DNA from: Centroberyx gerrardi
Taxonomy: Eukaryota; Chordata; Actinopteri; Beryciformes; Berycidae
Direction: 5' to 3'
DNA: 64,000 bases
Assembly: GCF_048128805.1 (NCBI RefSeq)
Contig: NC_136017.1
Coordinates: 8,695,807 to 8,759,806 of the forward strand
The notes below the pieces were generated by a model, which was given only the letters and a program-made list of their open reading frames with translations, did no database searches and was not told where the DNA came from. Positions 1-14,239 of this stretch are shown piece after piece. Position numbers and translations under genes: made by a program. The number at the start of each line of letters is the position of its first letter. Position 1 is the stretch's first letter.

Positions 1-181
1 TCCAGCACCAGGGCCTGCTGGGTCTGCCCAGGCTGGGGGCAGCAGTAGGTGGAGTGGGGGCTGTGGAGGCTGGCAGCACTGCAGGATCCCTGGCCCACAT
101 GGGGATGGCAGCCGAGGCCAGTGCCTTGATGGCTGCTGCTGCAGGCCTCAGGACCCAGCCTGCTGAAGGAGAGGACGACAG
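1..181 (+). CDS. tsc22d1: tsc22d1 long-isoform first exon, 3' end only (partial)
   Basis: The third reading frame is open from position 3 to 181 and encodes an Ala/Gly-rich, low-complexity segment ending ...PAEGEDD plus two bases (AG) before a consensus donor GTGAGG at 182. The split codon AG|C joins in frame to the common exon at 18846, giving DD-SSSGASVVAIDNK, the expected junction into the TSC-box region. Known family biology: TSC22D1 has a long isoform whose large first exon encodes most of a low-complexity protein, and short isoforms that share only the C-terminal zipper. The start of this exon lies outside the window, so neither the start codon nor the length can be given. Assignment rests on phase, strand and location upstream of the clear tsc22d1 exons. 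The following intron would be about 18.7 kb. Confidence 0.8.
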
Positions 182-2263
182 GTGAGGATGGACAGCCTGT
201 GATGGCATAGCCACGCATATTAATGTAAACATCAGATGTGTTCATTAAGTTTTTTAGTATGTTAGTAGTGCAGATGAAAAACTTTAAACTAGGGGTGGAA
301 AAGAGTATTTAGAGGACATTGTAGTTAGGGCTGCAGAATTAAGCATTTATAATCTTATATTGTTATTTTATTTTCCATCATAAGAAACCATAGAATATTG
401 TCATAGCAGTAATATTGAAAAACTTCATGTAGAGCATAAGATGAGTGCAGTAAAAGAAATGTACTCCTTGCATTGACACTACCAAACAAGTGTGATCACA
501 GTATCTAGCAAAATAATCTGTTTTATCACGGGCATAATTGCCGTAGTTGTAATGTCATCTGGCAACTGGTTGTCTGTCTGGAGTTTCATTCAGTCACTTT
601 GTCAGCCTTCAGAGTGGAAACTAAGACAGTGGGTAAAAAAACAAGTAGTCACTGGACCTTGATATTGAACTAAGTGTCAGTGGCTGCGATAGAGGTGTTG
701 GAAATGCTGAGTCACTGCGGGCGCTGGGGGAGGGGGGTGCAAGACCATGATGCACTGCTCTGCTTGACCCCCTACCATCACACATCCATCTCCATTAGCT
801 CAGGTTTCTATATGGTCGGTTAGGCCACATCATTTCCTCTCTCTCCTTTCTCTTTCAGTCTTTGTGTCTCTCTTTCCCTCCGTCCCCCTCCCCTTGATGT
901 AGTCTTTTATTAGACACTGGATCTGTTTAGTTGTACCACCCTGAGGGAGCTGCGCCATGCTTTATTCATGTGTCTTACTGTACGCTTAATCGCTTATTAA
1001 ATGCTACATCACAGTTAGCTTTGCCATTTAATTCTCTTCCTCTGAGAAGTGATCGTCGCAGTTGCAGGTAGTTTCTAGGAGCGGAAGGTGTTGTCTAAAT
1101 ATAGTCGCTGCCCTGGATCGCCAAAACCCTCCCGTATCCCATTTGAAGATGCAGTGGAAATGTTTGGCTCCGAGTGTCAGCGCTGTAGAGATGGGGTTTG
1201 ATTAAGAAACAAGAGCTGTCATGGTCGCAGTCTACTGTCTGGTGTTCTGGTTAGGCAGCAGATTCATGTTAGTACAGTCAGCAATAATACCTGCAGGGTG
1301 TGGAGGGGGGAGTTCTATACGAGGCAAGAGGACTATCGGCCTCACCCAAGTACCCACAATCACAGTATAAAACACCCTCTTGGGTATTTTGGCTTTTATT
1401 CAACAGTTACCAATGCATGTGCACCGTCTGAAAAATGGTTCACTGTCCATAAAAAAACAGGAGAAAAAGGGAAAGATTGCAAACTAATTCCATGGTTACC
1501 ACAAGACTTTAACCAATTCCAGTTTTCAAAAGGCATAGATAACTGCACCTTTAATTGAACTGTCAGCATGGCAGGACAATGTTTGGCTGAAACTACCTGC
1601 TGTATAAAATATATATTTCCGTCTACTCGGGTTAAAGTGCATTTGTGTGTGTGTGTACTTGAGGACAGAGGGTGTGATAACTACCGGCTTAGTCTTAGTC
1701 CTATTCAGCTGCAGACAGAGCAGAACTGTATTCTGAGTGGGCGCTTTTGTCAACACTTTGTGGCACTTCTTTTATGAAACCCCCCCACTGTGACACCCAG
1801 TTGACATACCCCCATCATGGCTCTGTGTGTGTGTGTGTGTTTGCCTGCCCTCTGCATGCCTTCCTCTGTGAGTGTGTGTTTGTGTTTCCGTATGTCCGTT
1901 TGTCGGCCTGTTTCTCCATGAATCGTCCGCTGTCCTGCAGCAGTAGCAGACAGTCTCAGTGTGTGTCTGCCTTGTTTACAGTCACGGTCATGTCATGCTG
2001 CGATCTGTCTCCTCGCTCTCTGGCTCTCTCTATCTTTCTCTGTCTGTCTCTCTTCTTTCTCTGTTTATCTTTCTCTCCCTTTGTCACTGTCTCCTTCTGT
2101 CTCTGTCGCTCTCAAAAGAAGAAACCACACACAGGCCTTAGTGCATCATGTCAGCTGTCCAAAGTGTTCTCCTCTAGCCTTTGCTTTTAGACGCTAGACT
2201 ATTCTTCTCTCTCCTCTCAAAATCCTCCCATCCTTGCCTATTGCTTACATGCAATGTTGCCTC

Positions 2264-2345
2264 TAACCCAATGGTGTCCAGTCCTGTGCCATGGAAGAGT
2301 CTGCAGGTTTTCATTCCAACCAACGGGACCAGAGGGAACATTGCT
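2264..2345. repeat. interspersed-repeat fragment
   Basis: Contains a stretch (GGTTTTCATTCCAACCAA type, near 2307-2326) that I recall as part of dispersed vertebrate/teleost repeats. No termini are visible, so the family is not assigned. Confidence 0.4.
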
Positions 2346-3520
2346 TACATGCCAATATTATGTCTCTCTCTCTCTGACTTTGTGTTTGTCTTTAATAGTC
2401 TCTTGACAGTCAGTCATACTGACCGAGTCCAAATGAGAAGTGTGTTTTGGCGAAAAGTGGCATATCTTCAATGTTTACAGAAATTGTCTTTTGTGGCTCA
2501 GTGGTAAAACACATTGCAATGATACTGTCAGTTTTAGGGCTTTGACTCATGAAACATTACTGTATCTATGGCACTTTGTTTAAAAGAGTCTACCAAAAGG
2601 AATATGTTGTAGCTGCCAGGACGGGCAGTAGCATAACATTGCATAGTATGATACAGAGGCTGCATGGGAAGTTGTGGGCCGTGTTGTAAACAAACTTCTT
2701 CTTCCGTCTATTTCCGTCTCTGTCAGTGAGGTTGATGTCAGTAAAAGTTGTCTAAGGATAGTGATATTAATCAGTGTTGTCATCAGGTCCCCCTGCCTCC
2801 CTGGGTGGAATTTCAGCCTGCAGGTTGATACCGGTATAGTTTGGCTTTTGAGTAACTGCCAGCATTGGTTCGCACTAGAAGGAAAACGCTCGCAACTTTC
2901 ACACACACACACTTTTAGTATACCTTACATCTCTCGTCTGTGCCGCATTCACACACAAGTTTCTCATATTTTGTTCCTGATGGCATCAACAACAGCTTGC
3001 AGCGAAGCTCTCTAGATTCAGAGAATGAATCTATCATTGTTTGTTGCCTTAACTTTTGTTTTTCCAAAAATCATACGCTACAGAAAACAGTCCCCATTAA
3101 TAATGCTAATATTAGTTACACAGCAATGTTTTCATTGTTTATGCCTCTGGGGGGGGTCGGGTTGTTGTCATGAGGCACCGGGGCATTTGATGCTATGCTA
3201 TGTGATGCTGTGTAGTTATGTAACATCTCTAACTAGAGACAAACAGCTTATGGAGTATAAACCTAGAGGCCAAACGTAGCTTTTCTCTCTGCATGTTCAA
3301 GCTGTATGCTCGTGCAATCAAATACCCATGTTAACCCATGAGGGTCAAAGCATCATCTTGGAATAGTTTACTATGGCTTAACAATCGTTTTCTTTGCTAG
3401 AACCAAAAGAAATGAAATGAAAGGTCCTTCCCTGCCCAGGTGTTGTGCCTGTATGATGAAAGGATGTGGGTGTAAATAGGTTTGAAGTTGGGCACCCAGA
3501 ACTTTTGTTGTTTTTTTCAT

Positions 3521-3551
3521 CTGACATTTTCTAATAAATAGAAAATGTCAG
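3521..3551. repeat. short perfect inverted repeat
   Basis: Two perfect 13-bp arms (CTGACATTTTCTA and its complement) flank a 5-nt spacer ATAAA. It could form a small hairpin. No T-run or gene context gives it a function. Confidence 0.7.
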
Positions 3552-5476
3552 TCAGACGAAACAAGCATAAACACCATATTTCAAAGGTATAAGGAGTGCC
3601 TTGTACAGTGTCAGGAATAGAGCCATTTATCCATATAACGTCATGTTAAAGGTCAGCCTTTAAAGTTAGGAAGACAAGCTTGGGATTTGCCAAAACATTT
3701 TTTGGCAGCTTTATATTAAGAGTATTTTCTAAAGGAACTTTTTAAGGTCTTTTGGACATTTTAGTACCATTTTAACCTGAGTAAAAATGCATTCAACTGC
3801 AGCTGAGGTAACATAAGTTCAAACCCGGCCATAATTGAACAATCATGAGCTTTTCCAGGCCTGGGACACAACGCAGGACCTTTAAAGGTCCACATTTGCA
3901 ACAACCACAAGACTCTGTAGCCTCTAGAACACAAAAAAGCCTCCAGGTCTTTGAAATCTGGCATAAACAGTGTTTTTTATGTGGATCTTATGGTTCGAGT
4001 TAGTTTGATATAGTTTGAGTTTTTTATAGGTGTAATAAAATCCCTAAATTCGGTTATCCTTAAATTTCATTTTGATAGTGTTTTCACTTTATGGCTCACA
4101 TGCTTATTTTGTATGAGAACAATATGTTGGTAAATGGACATCTAGCTTCATGCACTGTAGATAGCATGGTTGGAGATTAGATTCATTTGGCTAAATTGTA
4201 TGTAAACGTGATGCTGTACTCTATATAGTTCTGTGTTAATCCTGGCAACTGAATTTCAGACAATTTAATCAAAAAGGACAGGCATTCAAATGTCAAAACG
4301 ACTTATAATCACTGCATCTAGTCTGTCAAACATTGCTTTTTTTTTGCTTCCTTCAAGGGATAATTAACCCTAAAAATAAAAAAGTTATTCACATGATCTT
4401 TGACAGTTCAGTCAGGGTTTTTGAACATGAACACACACAGTCAAGTCTCCATTTAAGTGCGTGGGAAGACATTTTTGATGACGTTGTCGAGAGACGTATT
4501 CTAGCCCTGCTCTAATGACAGTGGATGGGAGATTGACTTTTACAGCCACTGGGGTGATTTTATAGGGATTGTGGGCACATTTTCTGATTCATAACTGTCA
4601 CCACTATAATGTAATAAAGCTAATTTGGATTTAAAAGCTTAAGCAATCATCCTATGAGTCCTCAACATCAGTCTTCAATTTATCATCAGTGGAGGCTCTA
4701 TGTTTTCTCATGATCAGGTCACAGATTGGAGCTTTTTTTTTCTTTGGGTTCTAGCTGTAAGAGAGAGTTGGTCATGTTAACAAATCTTGACTCAACAGTC
4801 TTAAGGTTATAGGAATACCATGTCAGTTTGGTTTCTCAGTTGGCTTGTCATTTCAAGTCACTTTTCTGTGCCTCACAGTTTAGCGAGCTTGTTTCTCTTT
4901 CTGCAGCTTCCATGTTTGGCTTTGCCCCCTCATCTTTGTCATTCTCAAGCTCTCCAGCTATTTTTCAAAGCTGACTTCTGACTGGCAGATTTGAGCTGAG
5001 CCAGTGAGATCAGATATTGGTTGCCTTTCAAAGATTTGCCTCTTTTAAACCCCTTGTGACTTTGTGTTCCATGTCAATATGTGAAAACTGTTTTTATCTG
5101 GGGGTGTTTTGGTCTCTGTTGATCCTGTTCTGTCTGTTTTTGTGATGATAAACTGCCAGTCAAACACTGCTGCAGTCACACCCACTTTGACACATGATTT
5201 ATGTTTTGTTGACAATGACACACCTGTTTTTAACCTGCCTGTCATCCAAAATTGAGCTAGTGCGGTGTTGTGGGAGACCTCTGACAGCCAAGCCCAAATA
5301 TGGACCAGCGCTTGGAGCTACTGCCAAGAGAAAAGTTGTTGTTTGGACTTCGGTCTACTACTAGGAAAAGGCTCGCTTCTATAAGAGTTGTCCATTCCCT
5401 TGAAATGTTCTCGTGCCCTTTCTTCTTGTTTATTGTCAAAGGAAACCTGCATGGAAAGTAGAAATATTTTCCAATG

Positions 5477-6450
5477 CAGTTGTTCCCAAACTGTGGTCCA
5501 GGGACCCCCAGGGTCACTTGGAGAGGTTCTAGACGGTCCCCAGCAAAAGGAAGAATAATTTAACTATATATTAACTATTATTTCATTTATTATTTCATTT
5601 TCATTTCATTTACTCAAAGTTAGGACAATGAAAGAAAGCTAATCCACTATTCTCCCTCCATTTACAGTGTAAACATTTCAAATTGAGCACTAAATCATAA
5701 ACAACAAAAAACACTGCTCTTGTGAACACACCCTAAGACAATATTTAATAGTGTTTGTTTAGTTATCTCTTTTTTTTTTTTTTAATTTTCAAGAATCAAA
5801 ATCCGCTGACCTTGGAATCCAAGGCCCAATATGCAGTTGGTGTATGAAGACGTCTCTGCAGCAACATCTGCTGGTGTTTTTTCTCTCACAGCAGTACAAC
5901 GCTCAGCATTCCAGCACCCAGGCTGTTAAACTAAGGCCAGGAACAGACTTGTTTATATAGGAACCCGTTACCTCTAATCTCCCGTCTATGGGAGGACCGC
6001 TCTCAATTGGCTCGTCACGTGTCCAGTATATGATAGACCAACGTCGTTGTTGAAGAGGCTGCCTCAGCACAGCATCAGTGTTTGCAATAATTAAACCACA
6101 AATAGGCATAAGCACATACGGACGTTTCTCATATAGGGCATTGTTATTCTTGGTTGGTTGATCTTTTAATTGGGAGTAGGACGGCAGCTTTGTGTAACGT
6201 TGATTTTTCTGGCACTTCCAGTTTCTTGGGAGGCATCTTGTGTGTGTCATGAACAGCAAATTAGGCCCCAGGGTAGTTTAGTAATTTGTCATTTGATGAG
6301 AGATGACATGCAAATCATTAGCCACCAGCTCAATCCTGTGATGTTGCTGTACTGCCGTTCCCCCACCAGGTGGCAGCCTTGGCTCATTAACACTCACTGC
6401 CTGGTCCACACAGTTCTTTACATAACCTTACCGCGCTTTGAGAAGCACTG
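5477..6450. mobile_element. hAT-like non-autonomous DNA transposon (or two abutting fragments)
   Basis: The left end begins CAGTTGTTCCCAAACTGTGG. The complement of the right end begins CAGTGCTTCTCAAAGCGCGG. These match at about 14 of 20 positions and resemble hAT-superfamily terminal repeats. The 974 bp between them has no transposase-like frame. The 8-bp flanks (TTCCAATG left, ACCTAAAA right) do not match, so the target duplication has decayed or the two ends belong to different insertions. Confidence 0.5.
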
Positions 6451-7557
6451 ACCTAAAACGTGCCTTCCGGCGCAGTGGAAATGGCTTCCCTGCGCCTTAG
6501 ATTCTGTGCACGCCATGGATGAATCATCCACAAATGAGTAGTTTCAGATCTAGTTCTCTTTAAAAACACACTGACCCTCTGTGCTTACTGTCAGAATGTT
6601 GTGTCTGATATGTGTTGTACTCGCTGCAGAAGGCCCCAGGGGTCCAAACATCATTAAATATATCCTTTGGGAGCGTTCGTAATACAGTGGGTGTGCTTAT
6701 TTTTATCTATGGATTGATTCACTCTTCCCACTACCTGCCAAGTATTACTGTATGTGTTTGTAGTAATTTGACTGAATGACATAATAGGCACATAATATTA
6801 AGGTTTCATGCAGTCTGGACCTTTGTGCCAATTCAAAAAGGTAAAATAATCAACCAAGCAGTTGTAACTGTAATTTATCAGACCATTTGGTGTCACGGCT
6901 TGTTTATAAGGGGGAGATAAACATTGTCTAGTCCTGAATGCAAGCAAATGTACAGCATCTCCTATTATTTGGATAAATTCAAGCCACAAACCCAGCTAAT
7001 GGTTCCCCAGTTCCCACCATATTTATTTTACCTGTATTATGAGGCTTACTGGCCTCATTCCAAATCACATCTTCTTTTTGTTAATTAGTTTTTAACTCTA
7101 CAACCAAACCAAACATCTCATTAAAAACTCAAGGAAATGCATCCTTGTATCCCCAGTGAGTTTGTTTCAGAGCATTTTTGGCACAGTGTTATTTTTATGT
7201 ATTTAAGCACACGTTTCTCATGTGGCGTGGCGGTTTATTTATTATTTATTTATGCATCGTGTGTGCACATGTTTTTGTACTACAGAGTAAATTCTAGTTC
7301 TAGAATTCTAGTTAAGATGACGACGGAGGGGCAATGTTGTCAGGCTTTGCTCCTCTCTCTCTGAAAGTGCATCTGTAACATGTGAAGATCTGATGCAGTC
7401 AGATCAGAACATCAGGCGCTGACAGATTCAGTTTTAGGGTGGGCGGATGGGTGGATGGGCGGGTGGGGTGGGGCAGAGCCGAGGAAATGGGTGTCACGTT
7501 TGCTCGCCTTGTGCCCCCGCGCAGAGACGCAGATTCTTGAAGACAGTCACGGGCCGG

Positions 7558-7560
<3 letters not shown>

Positions 7561-7623
<63 letters not shown>

Positions 7624-7764
7624 TGGCTTTCTCAGCGGGAGCGTGTTTATGGCTTCACCCATCATGGTGCTTAGTGGTGTGTATGAGTGGGTCTGTGTGT
7701 GTTTCTCAGCACATGGGAGCGTGCGTATGTCTGTCTCTGCCCATCTTTGTGCTTTGGGGTATGT

Positions 7765-7800
<36 letters not shown>
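7561..7800. repeat. two (GT)n microsatellites
   Basis: (GT)n runs uninterrupted for about 31 units at 7561-7622 and about 16 units at 7769-7800. Open frames here only translate the repeat as Cys-Val. Confidence 0.95.
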
Positions 7801-7806
<6 letters not shown>

Positions 7807-8784
7807 AATGGTGGGAGGTGAAGATTTTAAATGAGTAGTTTTGCCTGTAGCTTTAGGCTTTACAGTCAGGGGAAAATATACAAGCGAGGAGGAGGAGGAG
7901 GAGAGGCAAGAGCTCTGGTTTCAACTGGTTGTGCCACGCTCGCTCTCCCTTTCTTAAACCTGTACTGTGATTCCCTTTCTTTCTCTCATCTCTCTTTTCC
8001 ATCGCTTTTCCCCTCTGACTTTTCTCACGCTTATCCTTTTTCTGTCCCCACAAAACAGCTAACAACAGGGAAAGGAATATGTTGATATTTCAAACACCAT
8101 AAGCAAGCAAGTGTAACCTGTCACATTGAAACACATCACTATATACTTAAGTCACACTCCTTGTCATTTTGTTTGATTAACATAATTCATGGGTAGTAAG
8201 CAGGAAAACACTCATTGACTCCACTGTCAAATAGCTTCCCCTTAAACTGCCACTTCAAACATCTTAATTATCATAATGGTATAATTGGTTTTTGCTACCA
8301 CTGTTTTGTGATTTATGAATTTGAGTGAATCATTGTGTTAATTCCAAAGCAAGTCAGGGCACATGTGGAAAAAAATCAACCCCCTGGAATCATGTGATGT
8401 TAATTACAAAACTGGTTTTTGTATTGACAGTTTTGATACTTGAATTTCTCCGTTTTCTTTTTTGGAGTGATGCTCGTAATGTCTTAACATGAAAGACGGG
8501 GGAGCGTTTCTTGGTTTTTGTTGGCTTGATCAAGTTTTCAAGTCAAATTAGGTCTATGGAGGCCTGGTGACTGGTGTAAACTGCCAGCCATGCTTCTGCA
8601 GGGGTGACACATGAACAGTGCTTTAAATGGAAATTGTCAAAAGTTTCCAGTGGACCGTGCTTTCCCAATGATCTTTGGGAAAGAAGGCATTCTAATAAGA
8701 GATATGTGAAAAGACTGATGGATCCTCTGCAAGTTATACAAAGGAAAGAAGTGTGAATGTAAGGGTGAAATTCCAAATCTGTAC

Positions 8785-8930
8785 TTTTATTGATCCCCAC
8801 AGATCTGTCTCGTCATTCCAGCTTCTTCAGTCTTATTTTGGACGACTGCTGAGCGGACACGCAGCCGGGGGGAAAAACGCTTCGAACTCATAGACCGTAA
8901 CGTGACCACCCCACTACCCGCTAAAGCAAA
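8785..8930 (-). mobile_element. tRNA-derived SINE-like element
   Basis: Read on the minus strand it begins with a pol III-like head (A-box-like GCGGGTAGTGGG, B-box-like GAGTTCGAAGC). It continues through a body and ends in a tail GGGGATCAATAAAAGTA. That head-body-tail order is typical of tRNA-derived SINEs that share a LINE 3' tail. The family name is not assigned. Confidence 0.45.
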
Positions 8931-9979
8931 CATTTATTCCCTGAACATGTGAGACTTCCCAGTAAAGAACAGACTTCTCGGTAAAGAGTATACTTCTCCG
9001 CAAAAAAAAACTATAATTCCCCGTAAAGCCAATTCTCATCGCTGTATGTCAGAGCCTCGACCCTTACTACTGTTTCAACACATTCAAAGCTCCCCATGAA
9101 GCCGGTACATTGCGGAGCGCCTAGGGCAACGTTTCTCAACCGCCGACCCAAGGAGCAGAGCTGCTCTTTGGGGATGACCTCGCTGGTCTCTCCCTAATGT
9201 AGTTAGCCAGATAGTCGGCTTTCCAGCTCAGTTTACATTGAAAGCGACCCCTCAAACAGGCTGGACCACAGCTTGTCAAATCTTCAGACAAAAACAGTAT
9301 GTGCAGGTCCATGTGACTGAGGTATCGGTAACGTAACTACCTGTGACGCCTGTTATGTTGCTAGTGTGATCGTAAGGTTGCGTAATATATGATTGTGTAA
9401 TATTATTCATTGTAATGAATGGATTAGAGTAGGCATAGGGTAGGATCCAAATTTGAAGCGTGAACAATTTGCCACATAGAGGAAATGGCTTGCGTGTGTG
9501 AGTGTGTGCGTGCATGTACGTGCGTGCCTGTGCATGCATATAAAACCACAAATACAGAAACAACCCTTTGCCAGTTTTTTTTTTTTGGGGGGGGGGGTAT
9601 CTAGACAGTTGCTAGAGGGGGTCTGCATTGATTTTGACAGGCCTTAGCCAGATTTTGTGTAATCCTTTTAATCTCTGGTATTTGTGCCAATTCAAAACCC
9701 CACTGCAGTGTCTCCCCAGTCCCTCCCTGTGTGTGTTGGTGTACACACGCATGCACGATTGTGTGTTCCTTGGACTCGATTTCCATATAGATCAGCTGTC
9801 ACCTACCACACTATATGAAGAAGCTGTAAATGCCCCTGTTATTTCTCTTTGACGTGAAACCTTGAAGCGTAGGTCTAAACCTTTTTGGGGGATGGGGGGA
9901 AGGTTCGAGGTGTTGAAAGTTCACACCTCATTTATCAATGGAACAAGGCCTGTTTGGACTTCTTCTCCATACCGCTCTC

Positions 9980-10024
9980 TCTCTCTTCTCTCCCCATCTC
10001 TCTCTCTCACTCTCTCTCTCTCTC
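9980..10024. repeat. CT-rich microsatellite
   Basis: Interrupted (CT)n tract. Confidence 0.9.
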
Positions 10025-13000
10025 ATGGCCCATATGGCACCGAGGCTGGTTATGTAAGCCGTTGCGTGCGCGGCAGAGACTGATTCACTTACGCTCCAAA
10101 GAACCGCTGCCCTGAAGCCCTGTGGTGCCGTGAGAGCTGTTTGAGTTTTTGGGCGTTCCGTCTCTTTTTTTTGTCTGTGTGTTTGTGTAAAGATAAAGGG
10201 GCTTATCCTCAATTGCAAACAAATTAGATGTTTGTTTTGGATAGTGGTCTCGGTTCACTCTCGCGATCCTCTTGAACAGCGGATGTAGGACTGGCCGTCG
10301 TCTCCGTTTCTCATCTGCAGTGCTACCATTTTACTGGCATATGCTCTGAAAAATATAGTCATGACACCTTGTAAATGGAAAAAGGATTGCATCTGCAATG
10401 ACGTAATTGTTTTCAATTATTTTCACACATCTTCCTCCTAATATTTCCTTCCAGCGCTCCTGTTTTTATGTTTTTATTTTTCAAATTTGGAGTACATTCC
10501 CTCCTTAGGGGGAAAACAAAATCCCGCTGTAGAGCTCTCCGCTGCAGAAATGCCAGTGTTACAGGCCTCTGAAACTGGATTCCGCCAGTCTGCCTCACAC
10601 ACACTCGCTGACAGAAAAACACACAAACGCACACTGGCACACACCGTACCGGGATGCACAAACTCGGCACAGACACACACACGAGCTCACGTCTCCAACC
10701 GCTTGAGGGCAAGTGATGCAGAATGAAGCGGGCGAATCACGGCGGAGTATACACACTGATGTCACAGGGAGAAAGAAAGAGGGATGCGAGAGGAGAGATG
10801 GAAAGAGAGACGAGCAGGGAAACATCATTTGAGTGTCCGACCAAGTCCGCGACCTAATCCGCTGTATCCTCTGCTCCCGTTCCAGCGTCCCCTACCGGGA
10901 CAGTCAGTACGGTTTCTGAATCACAGCTCGGCCCTGGTTTTTGGGTCCCCTTGGCGCTGGTCCCGTCTTTGCATTGTGTGTGAGTGTGCATTCACCCTCC
11001 ACACTTACATAACTATCCCCCATTTTGTCTCGCTGTCGGCTAATGGCATCCAGTCGTGTTAATAGCTTCTGAATCTCCTGGTGAACACAGTTTCCATCTT
11101 CTGTCTAGAAACCATTTGGCTTGTCTTGTTTATATTCACTTCTAACAGTTGATAGGTTGAAGAGGGTAGTACTTGGTCTAAAAATGGCAAGAGGGGAGAA
11201 CAACACTGCTGGAAGAATTGCAAAGTGGTAAATAAAGAGTGGACATTGCTCCGGACCGAGAGATTACTGTTTTTATATTTTTGCAGCAACAGTATTGGCT
11301 GAGTGGGGTCCTTTGCGGGACCACACACTGCAGCCCGAGTGATGGCTCCCTAATTGAGCGGCTACGCCCTCCATCAAACCCCACAATGAAGTGAGGCGGA
11401 AGCGTTACTTACACTCAGCTGGGCACTTTTGTGAGAGAGCATGGTTGGAGGGAGGGTTGAGGTGAGGAGACGGGAGATGAAAAGGGGAGGAGGGAGATGG
11501 AGGCCATAACTTAACAGCAACTTGGCTAGAAGGCATTGAAGCTCGCTATTAGCGCTGTATTGATCTTTCAGTTTTCTACAGCACCCAGCGGTTAGCGGTT
11601 AGATATCTCTTCCTGTCCTTGTTCCTGCATGTCTCTTTCTTTTAGAGCATCTCTCCTCTCTTCTACAGGGTTGTGTGGAGTTTTTTTTTATATAATTAAT
11701 AATTGGTTGAGAGACTTCAAAAGGGATTTATATTAATGAAAATATATTGTACTTTATGGGTTAGAGTTAGGTATGGCATAGGTTTCTTGTGTTAATTTAA
11801 ACCTCCTTGCCTTAGCTGTTCTAATTCTGTTTCTGATTTGAGGGGCTCTACTCCAAAACATTTTGGAAAAAATCATTACCTGAGGTTCATTGTTAATACA
11901 GTAAAATACAGGAGAGTCCAATGAGTACAAATTTTATCATTTTATCAACCAAGGCAAGGACTTAGGCTTTCAAAACCAGAATTTGATTTAGTGTTAAATC
12001 AGTCATTATGTAAGAATAGGTGTCAGTTTCTTCAAATGGATCAGTGGATTTTTCATTTTGGGATGAAAGTCTTTTGTTTATTTTTAAACTCGGTGGGAAA
12101 CCCAGGCGCCGTATCCATCTGTTCATTCTACTCCGCATCCACATCGTCAGCACGGGCTGCACGGGCTGCACGGCTGCCACACTGTGACCGCACATCACCC
12201 TTACGTAAGCTCCCGGCAACGTGTAGGGTGTGGCAGGGATGGCCAGGGACGCCATTTTCTTTTGTGTTCAGATCAGAAAATGGAAGGTGAACTCACCGGA
12301 ATGAATAAAAATGGCTCCGATCGCTGACACGGTGCTGTGAGACGCGCTAGCTGATTGACTGATGGTGTGGAAAGCCTGCATTTTGCTGCGATGGGTGAAG
12401 TTAGCGCAGCGTGTGCATGTCATGTGGAGTGGTGTGTTGCTAAAGGCTTAAGGGAGAGTTCTAATGGGCTGTGCCTCGTTTTATCCACGATTTGCCAAGG
12501 ATTAGAGCTCATTACCCAACTAGTGGAGTCTGATAGCTATTTGTTAACGTCAGTACGAGGTAGCTTGGCCAGTGAGGAACTTTTGAACGTTGCGTTGCAG
12601 TGACTTCAAACACTTTCTCGTCTTGGGTCGTTACTGTCAGGTTATCCCCATTTGACTTCCTGCCAGTCCACGTTCCTCGTTCACTTGGTGTTTTCCCATG
12701 TTTGGGTGTGCTCTAATCTGTGAACATCTCACAGACATACACAGTGTAGTATATACGTTTAACATAGTGGTTAGGTAATATCTGGGTCAGCCACACACAC
12801 ACACACGGAGCAGCTTTGGACAAGTGGATTCATAATGAATGAATGCATCCCACTTTGGACAATCTGTGATGTCATGGCTTCAAGGTCTCTCGCTATTGGC
12901 TGAGCAGAAACTATTGCAGCTTCAGCGATTGGCTGAAAGTAAACCTGTCTCCAGAACAATGAATGCTTCCCTCAGATCAGTTTTGGGCTTCTTGGTCTAG

Positions 13001-13634
13001 GAGTGGTCATACAGACTTGTCCCGAATCTGCATGTACTATGCGAAGATCAGTCAAGTCTTAGGTTCATCCTAAGTGGTCATGGTCACCAATTGACAGTTT
13101 CCCACATTTCACTTTCCTTCCGACTTCAGTTGTGTTTGTATTTGCTCTTCCTGTCTCTGACCCTCTACGGTTTCTTGTATCAGATACAGTGGAGGGAAGA
13201 AAAGACTTGACCTTCGCCTAATGAGGTCGGTCATTTCACTGCATGAGAGTCACATCAATTTAGACTGTGTGTGGTGAGCTGAATCTGAACTACAAACCGA
13301 CTCTGCGCCCCTCGACGCCATTTTGTGGTCCCCCCCCCCCACAACCGCGCGCCATCTTCGACCAGGTTGCCTCTCCCCTTTTGTTCTCTACAGTTCCTCC
13401 ACTCAGTAATTGATGCTGCTCTTTTCACTGCTGAGATACGGTGTACGTGTTTTGAGTGTGTCGAGCTCTCCTCAGCTCTTTGTCTCATCTGTCGGCTAGT
13501 CGGCCGTCTTGTTTCGATCGTCTTTGTTCAGATTGTGATGTGGACTGTGTGTGCGGCGGCGCGCATGCCTGTGTGGGAGCCTTGTTTGCTAGCGTGGAGG
13601 TACATGTGAGCCGTGTTCCAGTGGAGACCCACGC

Positions 13635-13660
13635 TCTGTGTGTGTGTGTGTGTGTGTGTT
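13635..13660. repeat. (GT)n microsatellite
   Basis: Short pure (GT)n run. Confidence 0.9.
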
Positions 13661-14239
13661 AAATGCGCACCCACTGATGAGATGTGACAGGATAGCTACA
13701 GGCAGAACGACTCGTAAAACATACACATTCTCCTTGAGATAAATGGAGGAGGGGCAGAATCTCTCCAGCGTGAGAAAACCTGAAGTAGATGGGATGCAAG
13801 GGGTGGGTGTTCATCATCTTTTATGGGGGCGGTGGATAGGAGGAGGGCCAATTAAGCCTTTGTGCTCCACCAAAATCAGATAAGAGGAGCTTTAGGCCAA
13901 CATACTACACCTGCCCCCCATCAACAATACAGACTGTATTGCAGGAAAAGAGGAGGAAAGACTTCTTAAATAGGGAGAGGTTGAAGACCAAAGGGAGTGG
14001 CTTTTAGCCAGCCGTGCACGCGCTAACGGGGTGTGTGGTCGAAAGCGGCTCATCCCATTGGACGGATCAACCTCATCTCTGCTGACAGTTTACATAACAA
14101 CAGGGGGGGAGGTGTCTCGTGACTCGTTATGCAGTGACATCACCGCCCACCCTCCTATCTCTCCTCTCCACGCACCCAATCGTCTGAGAATCTATATGTG
14201 TTTGAGGCACGGGGGGGGGGGCTTAGTAAGGGGGCGATC

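Noticed and set aside
7447-7838. Frames of 75-127 codons rich in Cys-Val
   Set aside because: They are translations of (GT)n tracts in several frames; no conserved protein signal.
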